Numbered from the stretch's first letter, positions 1 to 5,536 are shown. The stretch is 13,622 bases of DNA from CAZMRF01 sp964568735 (GCA_964568735.1 CAZMRF010000084.1:1-13622); one strand, 5' to 3'. The notes: generated by a model not told the origin, from the letters alone. Numbers and translations are program-made.

Positions 1-111
1 AGGCTACGCGGCGTCTGGAACGAGAAGATTTCTGTCGTCGAATGCGATTTCCAGGGTGAGAATCCGCGTCTGTACCCGATCGAAGCGTGCCCCCGCTACC
101 AAGTCCTCATG
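1..111 (+). other. Left-edge segment, possible 3' end of an unseen plus-strand gene
   Basis: A plus-strand intrinsic terminator begins at 112, so something transcribed rightward probably ends here. The frame starting at base 2 stays open until a TGA at 110-112 and would encode a basic C-terminal tail ending KRAPATKSS. No family is recognisable in any frame, so this could also be untranslated 3' sequence. Bases 87-102 are identical to 4751-4766, a shared sequence that both times lies directly before a terminator. Too little is present to call a gene. Confidence 0.25.
87..102 (+). repeat. 16-nt direct repeat, left copy
   Basis: GTGCCCCCGCTACCAA occurs here and identically at 4751-4766. Both copies precede an intrinsic terminator, by 9 and 8 bases. 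The 3' half resembles the end of some bacterial initiator tRNAs (CCCCGCTACCA), but no T-arm, anticodon arm or 5' acceptor strand can be folded here. It also resembles the variable end of the 47-bp repeat found at 3697-3783 and 4699-4766. Confidence 0.5.
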
Positions 112-150
112 AACCTCCCGGTCGCTACACAAGGCGGCCGGGAGGTTTTT
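112..150 (+). terminator. Rho-independent terminator
   Basis: A perfect 10-bp stem is formed by AACCTCCCGG (112-121) and CCGGGAGGTT (138-147), with a 16-nt loop. A run of five T ends at 150. There is no T-run on the other strand, so it serves rightward transcription from outside the window. Confidence 0.8.
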
Positions 151-411
151 GCGTCAGGGCCGCCTGGGATCGGGGCCAAGGCTACGCAGGATCCGGACGA
201 ACTCGGGCCACGCGGTCTGGAGGTCCTGCGCTCAGCCGCCCTGCCGCACGCGACGAACCCCGGTGAAGCGGGCTCGAGGGACTGGCCGACGCGCCGATTC
301 CACGCGATGAACCCGCCAGAGGCGCTGGCCCCTGACAGAAGACCGCAGCACCGGTGCAGACAACCGTTGCCTTCGCATGGAACGAGCAGACTCTGTGATC
401 AAACCCGCGAG
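151..411. other. Gap without a recognised gene
   Basis: About 260 bases lie between the terminator and the 3' end of the minus-strand secreted protein. One plus-strand frame stays open from the window start to 822, but its product is low-complexity and it runs antisense through the secreted-protein gene. It looks like a GC-driven artefact. No promoter, tRNA or repeat was seen. Confidence 0.4.
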
Positions 412-780
412 CTACTTGGCGGCGGGTGCCGCACCGATCTCTTCGATAACGATGGCGTGCGAGCCACCTCGCTCGAATGTCCTGCCCGAGACGATGACCT
501 TCTCGCCTGCGAACTTCATCAGTCGCGGGTTCTGGCCCGTGGCAGGCATTTCACTCGAAATGGGCAGGTAGATCGTGCCGTCGTCTGCCAGAATCACGAG
601 AGGCGAGCCGGCATTGGCGCACTTGAGCGCGCACTCTTTGCTGACGGGCTTTTCGAGGTTTTTGATGAACAGGCACGCCGAATCGATGACGAAGCCTGTT
701 ACGGTCGCGCGTTCCGCTTGTGGTTGAGCAAGTGCCGGGACGACCGTCAGGAGGACAACTGCGAGAATCAGTCGCTTCAT
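412..780 (-). CDS. Small secreted protein with three conserved-looking cysteines
   Basis: This is a 122-aa exported protein of unknown function. Residues 1-18 form a signal peptide (basic MKR, hydrophobic core, ALA|Q cleavage site), so the mature protein should be periplasmic or extracellular. The mature part has a TVTGFVIDSAC segment, Cys36, Cys50 and Cys54 (C-x3-C), then a ladder of beta strands (LVILADDGTIYLP, GEKVIVSG, AIVIEEI). This fits a small OB-like or beta-barrel fold in which the cysteines form a disulfide or bind metal. Similar small 'GxVxDxxC' exported proteins occur in Acidobacteriota-type genomes, but I cannot name a family with certainty. The start at 780 is chosen over an upstream in-frame start because AGGAGGGAG (787-795) sits just before it and the signal peptide begins there. 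It follows the MqsA-like gene on the same strand after a 111-bp gap with its own possible promoter. It ends in TAG. Confidence 0.75.
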   Translation of the reverse strand: MKRLILAVVLLTVVPALAQPQAERATVTGFVIDSACLFIKNLEKPVSKECALKCANAGSPLVILADDGTIYLPISSEMPATGQNPRLMKFAGEKVIVSGRTFERGGSHAIVIEEIGAAPAAK

Positions 781-815
781 GCGAATCTCCCTCCTCGTGG
801 AGACGTTCAGGAGCA

Positions 816-844
816 TTCCTAGCACAAGACCTGGTCGCTCCCAA
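816..844 (-). promoter_or_regulatory. Possible sigma-70 promoter for the secreted protein
   Basis: On the minus strand TTGGGA (844-839) and TAGGAA (821-816) are separated by 17 bases, in the gap between the MqsA-like gene and the secreted protein. The match is moderate and was found by eye. The inferred start site lies about 30 bases before the ATG, which leaves room for the strong ribosome site. Confidence 0.35.
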
Positions 845-891
845 CCAGTCCGGCCTCTCAGTTGCTCGAACGAGTCACTCGGTGGTTCGTC

Positions 892-1374
892 TCATGCTGC
901 GCGAGACCAACCTTGCCTTCCGACTTTCACGTTGAGCTTCAGGGGGGTCGCACGCTCCTTGGCGACCGCTTTGAGTATGTCCAAGGAGTAGTCCTCGGTG
1001 GGTTGATGATGGACGACCATCATCCGGAGCAGGCGGTCGGCCTGGGGACCCATGAGCGCCTGTCCGTTCTCCCAGCGAGAGACGGTCTCGGGCGCCACGC
1101 CGAAGTGCTCGGCGAAATCCTGGCCCGACCATCCGAGCAGTTTCCTGAGGAAACGAATCTCCGCCGGCGCGAGCCGAGGCGCCTTCCGGGTGAGCGCGGA
1201 GGCGATCAACCGATGGAGCTCCTCGATCCGCGGGATGACCACCTCGGACTCCGCGCACTGGGCGCAATGCCTGACGGGCACGCCTACGAGGGTGATTCCA
1301 GTGAGCCCGGATGCGTCGTACTTGTAGTTCTCCTTGCGAACTACGAGCTTTCCACCGCACTGAAGACAGTTCAC
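892..1374 (-). CDS. MqsA-like antitoxin: N-terminal zinc finger, C-terminal XRE HTH
   Basis: This 160-aa antitoxin and autorepressor should neutralise the DUF4258 toxin encoded just upstream and repress the shared promoter. The N-terminal half is a YgiT/MqsA-type zinc-binding domain with Cys3-x2-Cys6 and Cys37-x2-Cys40. Residues 69-125 form an XRE helix-turn-helix (EIRFLRKLLGWSGQDFAEHF, then GVAPETVSRWENG), which is the MqsA architecture. A longer reading frame reaches TTG at 1470, but the GTG at 1374 is preferred. It overlaps the toxin stop as GTGA, GGAGGGAG lies five bases upstream, and the zinc-binding cysteines then start at residue 3. A C-terminal tail of about 35 residues after the HTH (KVGRQGWSRAA at the end) has unknown function. 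YgiT-type zinc-finger proteins are frequently paired with DUF4258 proteins, which supports the call. The symbol mqsA is withheld because the partner is not MqsR itself. Confidence 0.85.
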   Translation of the reverse strand: MNCLQCGGKLVVRKENYKYDASGLTGITLVGVPVRHCAQCAESEVVIPRIEELHRLIASALTRKAPRLAPAEIRFLRKLLGWSGQDFAEHFGVAPETVSRWENGQALMGPQADRLLRMMVVHHQPTEDYSLDILKAVAKERATPLKLNVKVGRQGWSRAA

Positions 1375-1652
1375 CGCTTCTCCCTCCATGCCGTGACAAC
1401 GACAACCTCGGTCTCTGACCGAAAAGCGGCTACCACCCAGATTCGCGAGCTGTGGACGCGATACCTCCAAGAGTTGTTCTCGAGCTCGGGCTGCTCAACG
1501 ACTCCTGCCCGAAGGATGTTGACGCAATCCACCGTCGTCAGCTCGTCGTCAGCCATCTCGCGGAGCGCGTGCTTGGAAAACGTCACGCTGCCTCGCTCCA
1601 AGATCTCTCTGATGATCTGCTTGGCTTCAGGCGGGCTTAGAGGCTCGTTCAC
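1371..1652 (-). CDS. DUF4258-type toxin of a type II toxin-antitoxin pair
   Basis: This 93-aa protein is probably an mRNA-cleaving or translation-inhibiting toxin of the RelE/MqsR fold group. That activity is inferred from the family's context and is not shown by catalytic residues here. The DUF4258 signature is visible: TFSKHALREMADDELT (about residues 24-39), a helix, then SWRYRV (62-66), IWVVAAF and a final strand EVVVVTAWR. The frame is open up to an ATG at 1814, but the added residues are unrelated in composition. The GTG at 1652 gives the usual family length and sits just below a strong promoter, so it is chosen. The toxin gene comes first and its stop overlaps the antitoxin start by 4 bases. 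Toxin-first order is also seen for mqsRA and higBA. Confidence 0.8.
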   Translation of the reverse strand: MNEPLSPPEAKQIIREILERGSVTFSKHALREMADDELTTVDCVNILRAGVVEQPELENNSWRYRVHSSRIWVVAAFRSETEVVVVTAWREKR

Positions 1653-1666
1653 TCGGCGTTTCCGGG

Positions 1667-1694
1667 AGTATAGGTGGAGTTGATCAAAGATCAA
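1667..1694 (-). promoter_or_regulatory. Promoter of the DUF4258/MqsA-like operon with overlapping palindrome
   Basis: On the minus strand TTGATC (1694-1689), a 16-bp spacer and TATACT (1672-1667) form a good sigma-70 promoter. The -35 hexamer is one arm of a perfect inverted repeat, TTGATC-AAA-GATCAA (1680-1694). A repressor bound there would block RNA polymerase. MqsA operators in E. coli also have two short arms separated by a few bases, so this is the likely antitoxin site. The predicted start site is about 8 bases before the GTG, so the mRNA would be almost leaderless. Confidence 0.6.
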
Positions 1695-1768
1695 GGAGCC
1701 CGTCGTGGGCAAGTGCGGCTCGCTTCGTCTGTGGAGCCCAGGTATCACGCAGTGAATAAAGGGGATCC

Positions 1769-1783
1769 CGGTTCGCTGAACCG
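1769..1783. repeat. Short perfect inverted repeat in the divergent intergenic region
   Basis: CGGTTC-GCT-GAACCG has 6-bp arms and a 3-bp centre, the same spacing as the operator at 1680-1694 but a different sequence. It lies between the divergent TA promoter and the putative DUF6880 promoter and has no adjacent T-run, so an operator is likelier than a terminator. No protein partner can be named. Confidence 0.4.
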
Positions 1784-1847
1784 CCGAGATCCGGTGCCGA
1801 GTGGCGTGGGCCATGAGATCGCCCTGATTGCGCTTGCTCTCTCCCGC

Positions 1848-1877
1848 TTGAGATGCCTCGACGAAGCCCGCTACCCT
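1848..1877 (+). promoter_or_regulatory. Putative promoter of the DUF6880-like gene
   Basis: TTGAGA (1848-1853), an 18-bp spacer and TACCCT (1872-1877) lie about 53 bases before the inferred leader end at 1937. The segment CCGCTTGAGATGCC (1844-1857) recurs exactly at 3819-3832, where it is followed by the same 18-bp spacing and TATCCT ahead of the nucleotidyltransferase/HEPN pair. The recurrence raises confidence in both. Confidence 0.4.
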
Positions 1878-1936
1878 CGGCGGGACGGGTCATTTGCCGC
1901 GATGCGGGGGCAGCACAGATGAGGGGGGAAGGGTTC

Positions 1937-3304
1937 ATGCGGTATCGGCTGATTCGAGCGGGGGCCGAGCGTCTTGCCGATGAGCTGATCCGGCTCGCCG
2001 ACTGGGATGAGGTGCTGAGGCGACGGCTCGAGATTCTCGCCAGGGAAGGCGATCCTGAAGAGTTGGCCGGGGAGTTGACCAGGCAGATCGCCGATCTGCG
2101 CGGGCGGGATCAGTTCATCTCCTACGGCGAGAGCTCCGTTTTCGCGAACGAGCTGCGCGGGCTCGTCGAGGCCATTCGTGAGAGGGTGCTCCCGGCCCAG
2201 CCCGGGCGGGCCTTCGAGTTGGCTGACGCGCTCCTGCTGGCGGACGGCAGCGTCTGCGAGCGCGTGGACGACTCCGGCGGGAGCGTGGGCGACGTCTACC
2301 GGGATGTTTGCCTGCTGTGGCTCGATGCCGCCGCCCGGTCGCGAGGCGATGAGGACTGGATGGCGAAGATCCGGGAGCGGGCGGCCGAGGACGGCTACGG
2401 AGTGCGCGGCGCGCTCCTGCCGAACGCGGAGCGGCTCCTGACCGAAGGGGAGCTGCGCGGGCTGGCCCGGCATTACGGAGAATGCGCCGCGCGGGCCCTG
2501 CCGGATCCGGCGACCGGCATCACGATGGAAGTTCGCGGGTGCTGGTTCGACGTGGCCCAAGTGGCGAAGGCCCTTCGAGATCCTGATCTGTACGAGAGCG
2601 CCAAGAGGAGCGCCGGCCGCCCCGTCGACGACGGGCTCCGCGTCGAAGTCGCCAGGCTCTGCATTGAGTGGGGGCAAATCGACGAGGCGCTGGCACGTCT
2701 CGAGGAGGCGTCGGGCTCCGACGGCTACGGGCGGGACAGCCTGCTGCTGGAATGCTACGAGCGCCGGGGAGATGCTCCACGACAGGTCGAGCATCTCTGG
2801 AAGCTCTTCGAGGCGGCTCCCGGCCACGACACGTACTCCAGGCTGCTCGATCTGACACCCGAGAGCGGGCGGAGCGCCGCCCGCATGAGGGCGAGAGACG
2901 CGGCGTTGCGCTACCGCCATCCCGCGACGGTGGTCGAGTTCCTCCTCCGTGCCGGCTGGGATGAGGAAGCCGAACGGGTGGCCACCGGGCGGCCCGACGG
3001 TTTCGATCGTGTCCACTACGGAACTCTGGTCGAGGTGGCCGGCCTTGCGGCTTCGTCGAAGCGCCCGCTCATCGAGGTCGTGTGCTACCGGAGCCTGCTG
3101 CGGGACATTCTCGACGACGGACGATCGAAGGCCTACGGGCATGCGGCCCGCTACTACCGATGCCTCGCGCAGATCGATCGGGATCTCTCCGGATACGGGC
3201 TGCTGCGCGACCACGCGGTCTTCGTCGAGGGTATCCGTGCGGCCCACGGGCGGAAACGCGCGTTCTGGACCCGTGTCGAGGCCGAAGAGAGCACCGTGGG
3301 GTAG
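1937..3304 (+). CDS. DUF6880-like all-helical repeat protein
   Basis: This is a 455-aa cytoplasmic protein of unknown biochemical role. The N-terminus (AGAERLADELIRLADWDEVLRRRLE), the segment DQFISYGESSVFANELRGLVEAIRE and the later ERVDDSGGSVGDVYRD match my recollection of DUF6880. The rest is a series of amphipathic helical pairs (for example IEWGQIDEALARLEEA and HPATVVEFLLRAGWDEEAERVA) resembling TPR/SEL1-type scaffolds. There is no signal peptide, membrane helix or enzyme motif. DUF6880-like regions are often linked to SWIM zinc-finger proteins, which makes the SWIM helicase at 9222-10214 notable, but no physical link is shown here. The start at 1937 follows a GGGGGGAAGGG ribosome site. 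Earlier in-frame starts back to 1853 lack one and overlap the likely promoter. The gene ends in TAG, and the nucleotidyltransferase follows 52 bases later, probably in the same transcript. Confidence 0.75.
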   Translation: MRYRLIRAGAERLADELIRLADWDEVLRRRLEILAREGDPEELAGELTRQIADLRGRDQFISYGESSVFANELRGLVEAIRERVLPAQPGRAFELADALLLADGSVCERVDDSGGSVGDVYRDVCLLWLDAAARSRGDEDWMAKIRERAAEDGYGVRGALLPNAERLLTEGELRGLARHYGECAARALPDPATGITMEVRGCWFDVAQVAKALRDPDLYESAKRSAGRPVDDGLRVEVARLCIEWGQIDEALARLEEASGSDGYGRDSLLLECYERRGDAPRQVEHLWKLFEAAPGHDTYSRLLDLTPESGRSAARMRARDAALRYRHPATVVEFLLRAGWDEEAERVATGRPDGFDRVHYGTLVEVAGLAASSKRPLIEVVCYRSLLRDILDDGRSKAYGHAARYYRCLAQIDRDLSGYGLLRDHAVFVEGIRAAHGRKRAFWTRVEAEESTVG

Positions 3305-3356
3305 ACTACCAGAAGTGCAATCGAGCCAGCGGCTTCGAGGGATGGGTTGAGACGCC

Positions 3357-3647
3357 ATGCGACGAGACGACGTGCTGAAGCTCCTGAGAAAGCACAGCGC
3401 CGATCTTGAACGGTTCGGGGTGAGATCTCTGCTGCTGTTCGGCTCCGTGGCGCGCGACGAGGCGGCCGAAGGCAGCGACGTGGACCTCCTGGTGAGCTTC
3501 GAGAGGCCGCCGGGGTTCTCGTCTTTCATGAAATTGCGCATCTTTCTCGAGGATCTGCTGGGTGCCAGAGTCGATCTCGTGACCGAGAAGGGGCTGAGAG
3601 ATCGAGTACGGCCGCAAGTCGAGAAGGAAGCCATACTTGTCGGGTGA
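3357..3647 (+). CDS. MNT-type nucleotidyltransferase (MntA-like, COG1669), apparently without HepT partner
   Basis: This 96-aa minimal nucleotidyltransferase contains LLLFGSVARDEAAEGSDVDLLV: Gly29-Ser30, Asp41-x-Asp43, and a third acidic residue at Asp73 (RVDLVT). That is the complete catalytic triad of the pol-beta superfamily. In type VII toxin-antitoxin systems such proteins transfer AMP from ATP to a HEPN toxin (HepT) and silence it. Length and C-terminus (VRPQVEKEAILVG) are family-typical, so the gene seems intact. No HEPN gene adjoins it: the 261-bp gap downstream holds a repeat and a promoter, and upstream is the DUF6880-like gene. Either it acts on the DUF6880-like protein or on the HEPN protein at 4216, or the partner was lost. 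The ribosome site is weak (GAGGGA about 15 bases upstream). Confidence 0.85.
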   Translation: MRRDDVLKLLRKHSADLERFGVRSLLLFGSVARDEAAEGSDVDLLVSFERPPGFSSFMKLRIFLEDLLGARVDLVTEKGLRDRVRPQVEKEAILVG

Positions 3648-3696
3648 TCACCGGCAGGAGAAGACAAGCCGGAGTTGAGGAGCGGCCATGAGCCAG

Positions 3697-3783
3697 GAGC
3701 CGAGCGGGGCTCCTGCCTGAAAGCCACGACATCCAGCGGTCAGAGCCCGAGTGGTGCCCCTGCTTGCAAGCCACGACCTCCAG
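3697..3783. repeat. 47-bp-period intergenic repeat, copy A (tandem)
   Basis: AAGCCACGACATCCAG at 3721 recurs as AAGCCACGACCTCCAG at 3768, a period of 47 bases. Each is preceded by a variable GAG-x-GG-x-G-x-CC-x-GC block. Bases 3721-3760 are identical over 40 nt to 4718-4757 (copy B). It lies wholly between genes, with the nucleotidyltransferase on one side and the promoter of the MNT/HEPN pair on the other. GGGCTC (about 3707-3712) can pair with GAGCCC (3743-3748), so a stem is possible. Confidence 0.75.
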
Positions 3784-3822
3784 TCTCGTGCGCAGGGCTT
3801 CCGGGGCTCTCCATCCCTCCGC

Positions 3823-3852
3823 TTGAGATGCCACCGCCTCAACCGGTATCCT
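3823..3852 (+). promoter_or_regulatory. Putative promoter of the MNT/HEPN operon
   Basis: TTGAGA (3823-3828), an 18-bp spacer and TATCCT (3847-3852) are followed about 50 bases after the inferred start site by the ATG at 3909. The 14-nt block CCGCTTGAGATGCC around the -35 is identical to that before the DUF6880-like gene. Confidence 0.5.
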
Positions 3853-3908
3853 TGCTCCTGGAGGCCGCGAACCTCGACTAGCTCCGGGTTCGGAAGCGGG
3901 AGATCTTC

Positions 3909-4229
3909 ATGGGAATCGATCAGCGGCTCGTCGAGGAGATCGTCAGGCGATTGCTGTCCGTAGGGCGGCCGGAGCGGATCATCCTGTTTGGCTCGGCGGC
4001 GACCGGCAAGATGACCCGGGACAGCGACATCGATCTGCTCGTCCTCGAGCGCTCCCCCTCCAACACCCGGGAGGAGAGCTTCAAGTTCCGCGCCGCTCTT
4101 CGAGGCATGGGTTTTCCGTTCGACGTCATCGTGATGGCGACGGAGCGGTTCGAGGAGTCCAAGGCTGTGATCGGCGGAATCGCTTACCCCGCCGACAAGT
4201 ACGGCCGGGTGATCTATGCGGCCGCCTGA
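3909..4229 (+). CDS. MNT-type nucleotidyltransferase, antitoxin of a HEPN/MNT pair
   Basis: This is a 106-aa nucleotidyltransferase. IILFGSAATGKMTRDSDIDLLV gives Gly28-Ser29, Asp40-x-Asp42, and Asp72 (FPFDVIVM) supplies the third metal ligand, so the active site looks complete. It differs clearly from the nucleotidyltransferase at 3357 in linker and C-terminus (IAYPADKYGRVIYA) and belongs to the subgroup that accompanies PF05168-type HEPN proteins. The HEPN gene starts inside its last codons (14-bp overlap), which means translational coupling. Its expected role is to modify and neutralise the HEPN toxin with ATP as donor, by analogy with MntA/HepT. GGGAG seven bases before the ATG supports the start. 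A promoter is proposed at 3823-3852. Confidence 0.85.
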   Translation: MGIDQRLVEEIVRRLLSVGRPERIILFGSAATGKMTRDSDIDLLVLERSPSNTREESFKFRAALRGMGFPFDVIVMATERFEESKAVIGGIAYPADKYGRVIYAAA

Positions 4230-4641
4230 TGAGATCCGCCGCGAGCTGGTCGCGCAATGGCTGAAAAAGGCGGAGGAAGACTTCGCCTTGGCGGAGCACC
4301 TCCTGAGAGAGGACTCGGGTTTTCTGGCTGCAGCCGGGTTTCACTGGCAGCAGGCTGCCGAGAAGTTCCTGAAGGCCCTGCTTGTCCGCCACCAGATCGA
4401 TTTCCCGAAGACGCACGATCTGGATGAACTGTTGGACCTCATCGCTGTCGTGGACTCTGACCGTGCTGGCGAACTGAGGGAGGCATCCAAGCTGACGCTC
4501 TACGGCGTGGATATTCGCTATCCAGGTGATTTCCCGGAGATTGGAATCGACGCGGCACGGGAGGCGAGCCGCCTGGCCACCCGCGTTCGCGACGCGGTCC
4601 TCCTGATGCTCGACTCCTACCTTGGCCATCAGGGAATCTGA
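4216..4641 (+). CDS. HEPN domain protein (PF05168 type), putative RNase toxin
   Basis: This 141-aa helical protein is the likely toxin partner of the preceding nucleotidyltransferase. Family landmarks are WLKKAEEDFALAEHLL (15-30), GFHWQQAAEKFLKALLV (41-57), the loop KTHDLDELL (65-73), and LYGVDIRYPGDF (95-106) followed by a final helix. HEPN proteins are generally metal-independent RNases with an R-x4-6-H motif near the C-terminus. I do not find that motif: Arg101 is followed by YPGDFPEIG with no histidine in range, and Arg58 to His67 is too far. It may therefore use other residues, as several nucleotidyltransferase-paired HEPN proteins seem to, or be non-catalytic. The weak ribosome site and 14-bp overlap point to coupled translation. 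Copy B of the intergenic repeat and a terminator follow. Confidence 0.85.
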   Translation: MRPPDEIRRELVAQWLKKAEEDFALAEHLLREDSGFLAAAGFHWQQAAEKFLKALLVRHQIDFPKTHDLDELLDLIAVVDSDRAGELREASKLTLYGVDIRYPGDFPEIGIDAAREASRLATRVRDAVLLMLDSYLGHQGI

Positions 4642-4698
4642 GACAGCTCAGGAGGCAGGCCGGGAACTGAAGGCGCCGCGGGGCGACGCGAGGACCTG

Positions 4699-4766
4699 GA
4701 GTGGGGTCCCTGCCAGCAAGCCACGACATCCAGCGGTCAGAGCCCGAGTGGTGCCCCCGCTACCAA
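4699..4766. repeat. 47-bp-type intergenic repeat, copy B
   Basis: Bases 4718-4757 match copy A (3721-3760) exactly over 40 nt, preceded by GAGTGGGGTCCCTGCCAGC in place of the block seen in copy A. After the shared part the sequence changes to CGCTACCAA, completing the 16-nt repeat also found at 87-102. It occupies the space between the HEPN stop and the terminator, so it would be part of the transcript 3' end. Confidence 0.75.
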
Positions 4767-4774
4767 CAGTCATC

Positions 4775-4824
4775 AAGGGCTCCCTGAAGGGGTGAGTGAC
4801 CCCGCAGGGAGCCCTTCTTGTTTT
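4775..4824 (+). terminator. Strong rho-independent terminator after the MNT/HEPN operon
   Basis: AAGGGCTCCCTG (4775-4786) pairs perfectly with CAGGGAGCCCTT (4805-4816). Inside the loop GGGG (4789-4792) can pair with CCCC (4800-4803). A T-rich tail (CTTCTTGTTTT) follows on the plus strand only. It separates the rightward operon from the leftward vapBC genes, whose end at 4839 is 15 bases away. Confidence 0.85.
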
Positions 4825-4838
4825 CACGCCGGCCGGAT

Positions 4839-5273
4839 TCAGGCGAAGGGGTCGCGCACGTCGAGGAAGTCGAACTTGAGAAAATCACGGTCACGCGTGT
4901 AGAGGACCGGAACTCCGTGCTGCTTCAGCAGGGTCGCGAGGTGTGCGTCCGGCACCAGGTTCCCACGGGTCGGGACCGAGCGGGTGACTTCCTGGTAGAT
5001 GTCCCAGAAGCCCTCTTCCTCGGCAAGCACTCGCGCGTGCGGGAGAGTGAGGAGAGCACCGATGTTGGAAGCCGCTTCGGCATGCGAGAAGGGACGGGCG
5101 AAGACGGCTGGATGCGTCGCGATCCGGAGGTAGCTCATGATGGTCGGCCAGCCGAGACAGAACACCTCTCCGCGGGCTGCGCACTTCTCCACGAACTGCA
5201 GGGCCCGGGCGTGCGATGGACTCTCCGAATCGGACGCGTACAGAAGCACGTTCACGTCGATGGCGAAGCTCAC
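4839..5273 (-). CDS. vapC: VapC-type PIN-domain toxin
   Basis: This 144-aa PIN-domain endoribonuclease is the toxin of a type II module. Acidic active-site residues are Asp6 (AIDVNVLLYASD), Asp109 (LVPDAHLATLL), Asp128 and Asp130 (YTRDRDF). The middle segment CLGWPTIMSYLRIATHP is typical of a large VapC subfamily in which the usual internal Glu is replaced. The ending FLDVRDPF also matches that subfamily. VapC toxins cleave structured RNA such as tRNA anticodon loops or the 23S sarcin-ricin loop; the target here is unknown. The start overlaps the VapB stop by 4 bases, so the pair is translationally coupled. Expression should come from the vapB promoter at 5546-5574. Confidence 0.9.
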   Translation of the reverse strand: MSFAIDVNVLLYASDSESPSHARALQFVEKCAARGEVFCLGWPTIMSYLRIATHPAVFARPFSHAEAASNIGALLTLPHARVLAEEEGFWDIYQEVTRSVPTRGNLVPDAHLATLLKQHGVPVLYTRDRDFLKFDFLDVRDPFA

Positions 5274-5536
5274 CGGCTGCGGCCACGAGGCGGCTCATCG
5301 GCCGGCGGCTCCTCCATGACGGCGTAGAGAGCTTCCCTGTCGGCGAGATCGACTCTGGCGCCCATGGTCCGGCTCTTCCAGGCGAAGCGGACCGGGGCGA
5401 CGGGCCGCCCGCGGTGCTGCCCCAGCGCCAGGGCAAGGAGATCCGAGACCAGACGGCCGAGCGACTTGCCTTCTCGCTTCTGGAGCTTCTTGATCTCCTT
5501 GAGGACCGGGTCGTCGATGTCCAGGGTCGTGCGCAT
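5270..5536 (-). CDS. vapB: VapB-type ribbon-helix-helix antitoxin
   Basis: This is an 88-aa antitoxin. The first 40 residues (MRTTLDIDDPVLKEIKKL, then KSLGRLVSDLLALALG) form a MetJ/Arc ribbon-helix-helix DNA-binding unit. The C-terminal part, FAWKSRTMGARVDLADREALYAVME (48-72), is the toxin-wrapping peptide seen in many VapB proteins paired with this VapC subfamily. It should bind VapC and, as VapBC complex, repress its own operon through the palindrome at 5543-5567. The ATG lies about 3 bases below the predicted transcription start and has no Shine-Dalgarno sequence, so the transcript is probably leaderless. It comes directly after the GHKL ATPase gene on the same strand but has its own promoter. 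Confidence 0.9.
   Translation of the reverse strand: MRTTLDIDDPVLKEIKKLQKREGKSLGRLVSDLLALALGQHRGRPVAPVRFAWKSRTMGARVDLADREALYAVMEEPPADEPPRGRSR

Noticed and set aside
26..101. tRNA-like 3' end (CCCCGCTACCA) suggesting a tRNA gene
   Set aside because: A T-loop-like ATCGAAG is present, but only three of five T-stem pairs form and there is no 5' acceptor strand or anticodon arm. Kept only as a possible attachment-site resemblance.
109..822. 237-codon plus-strand frame over the terminator and secreted-protein gene
   Set aside because: It passes through a perfect terminator and antisense to a gene with a signal peptide and Shine-Dalgarno. The product resembles nothing.
1871..3727. 618-codon minus-strand frame opposite the DUF6880-like gene and nucleotidyltransferase
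   Set aside because: Its product is low-complexity and it runs across two real genes and the repeat. The plus strand has family motifs and a ribosome site.
3648..3908. Degenerate HepT gene after the first nucleotidyltransferase
   Set aside because: None of the frames contains HEPN-like helices. The space is filled by the repeat and a promoter.
3697..4766. Integron attC sites or a CRISPR array
   Set aside because: No RYYYAAC/GTTRRRY boxes flank the repeats, gene orientations are mixed, and there are only two or three units without regular spacers or cas genes.
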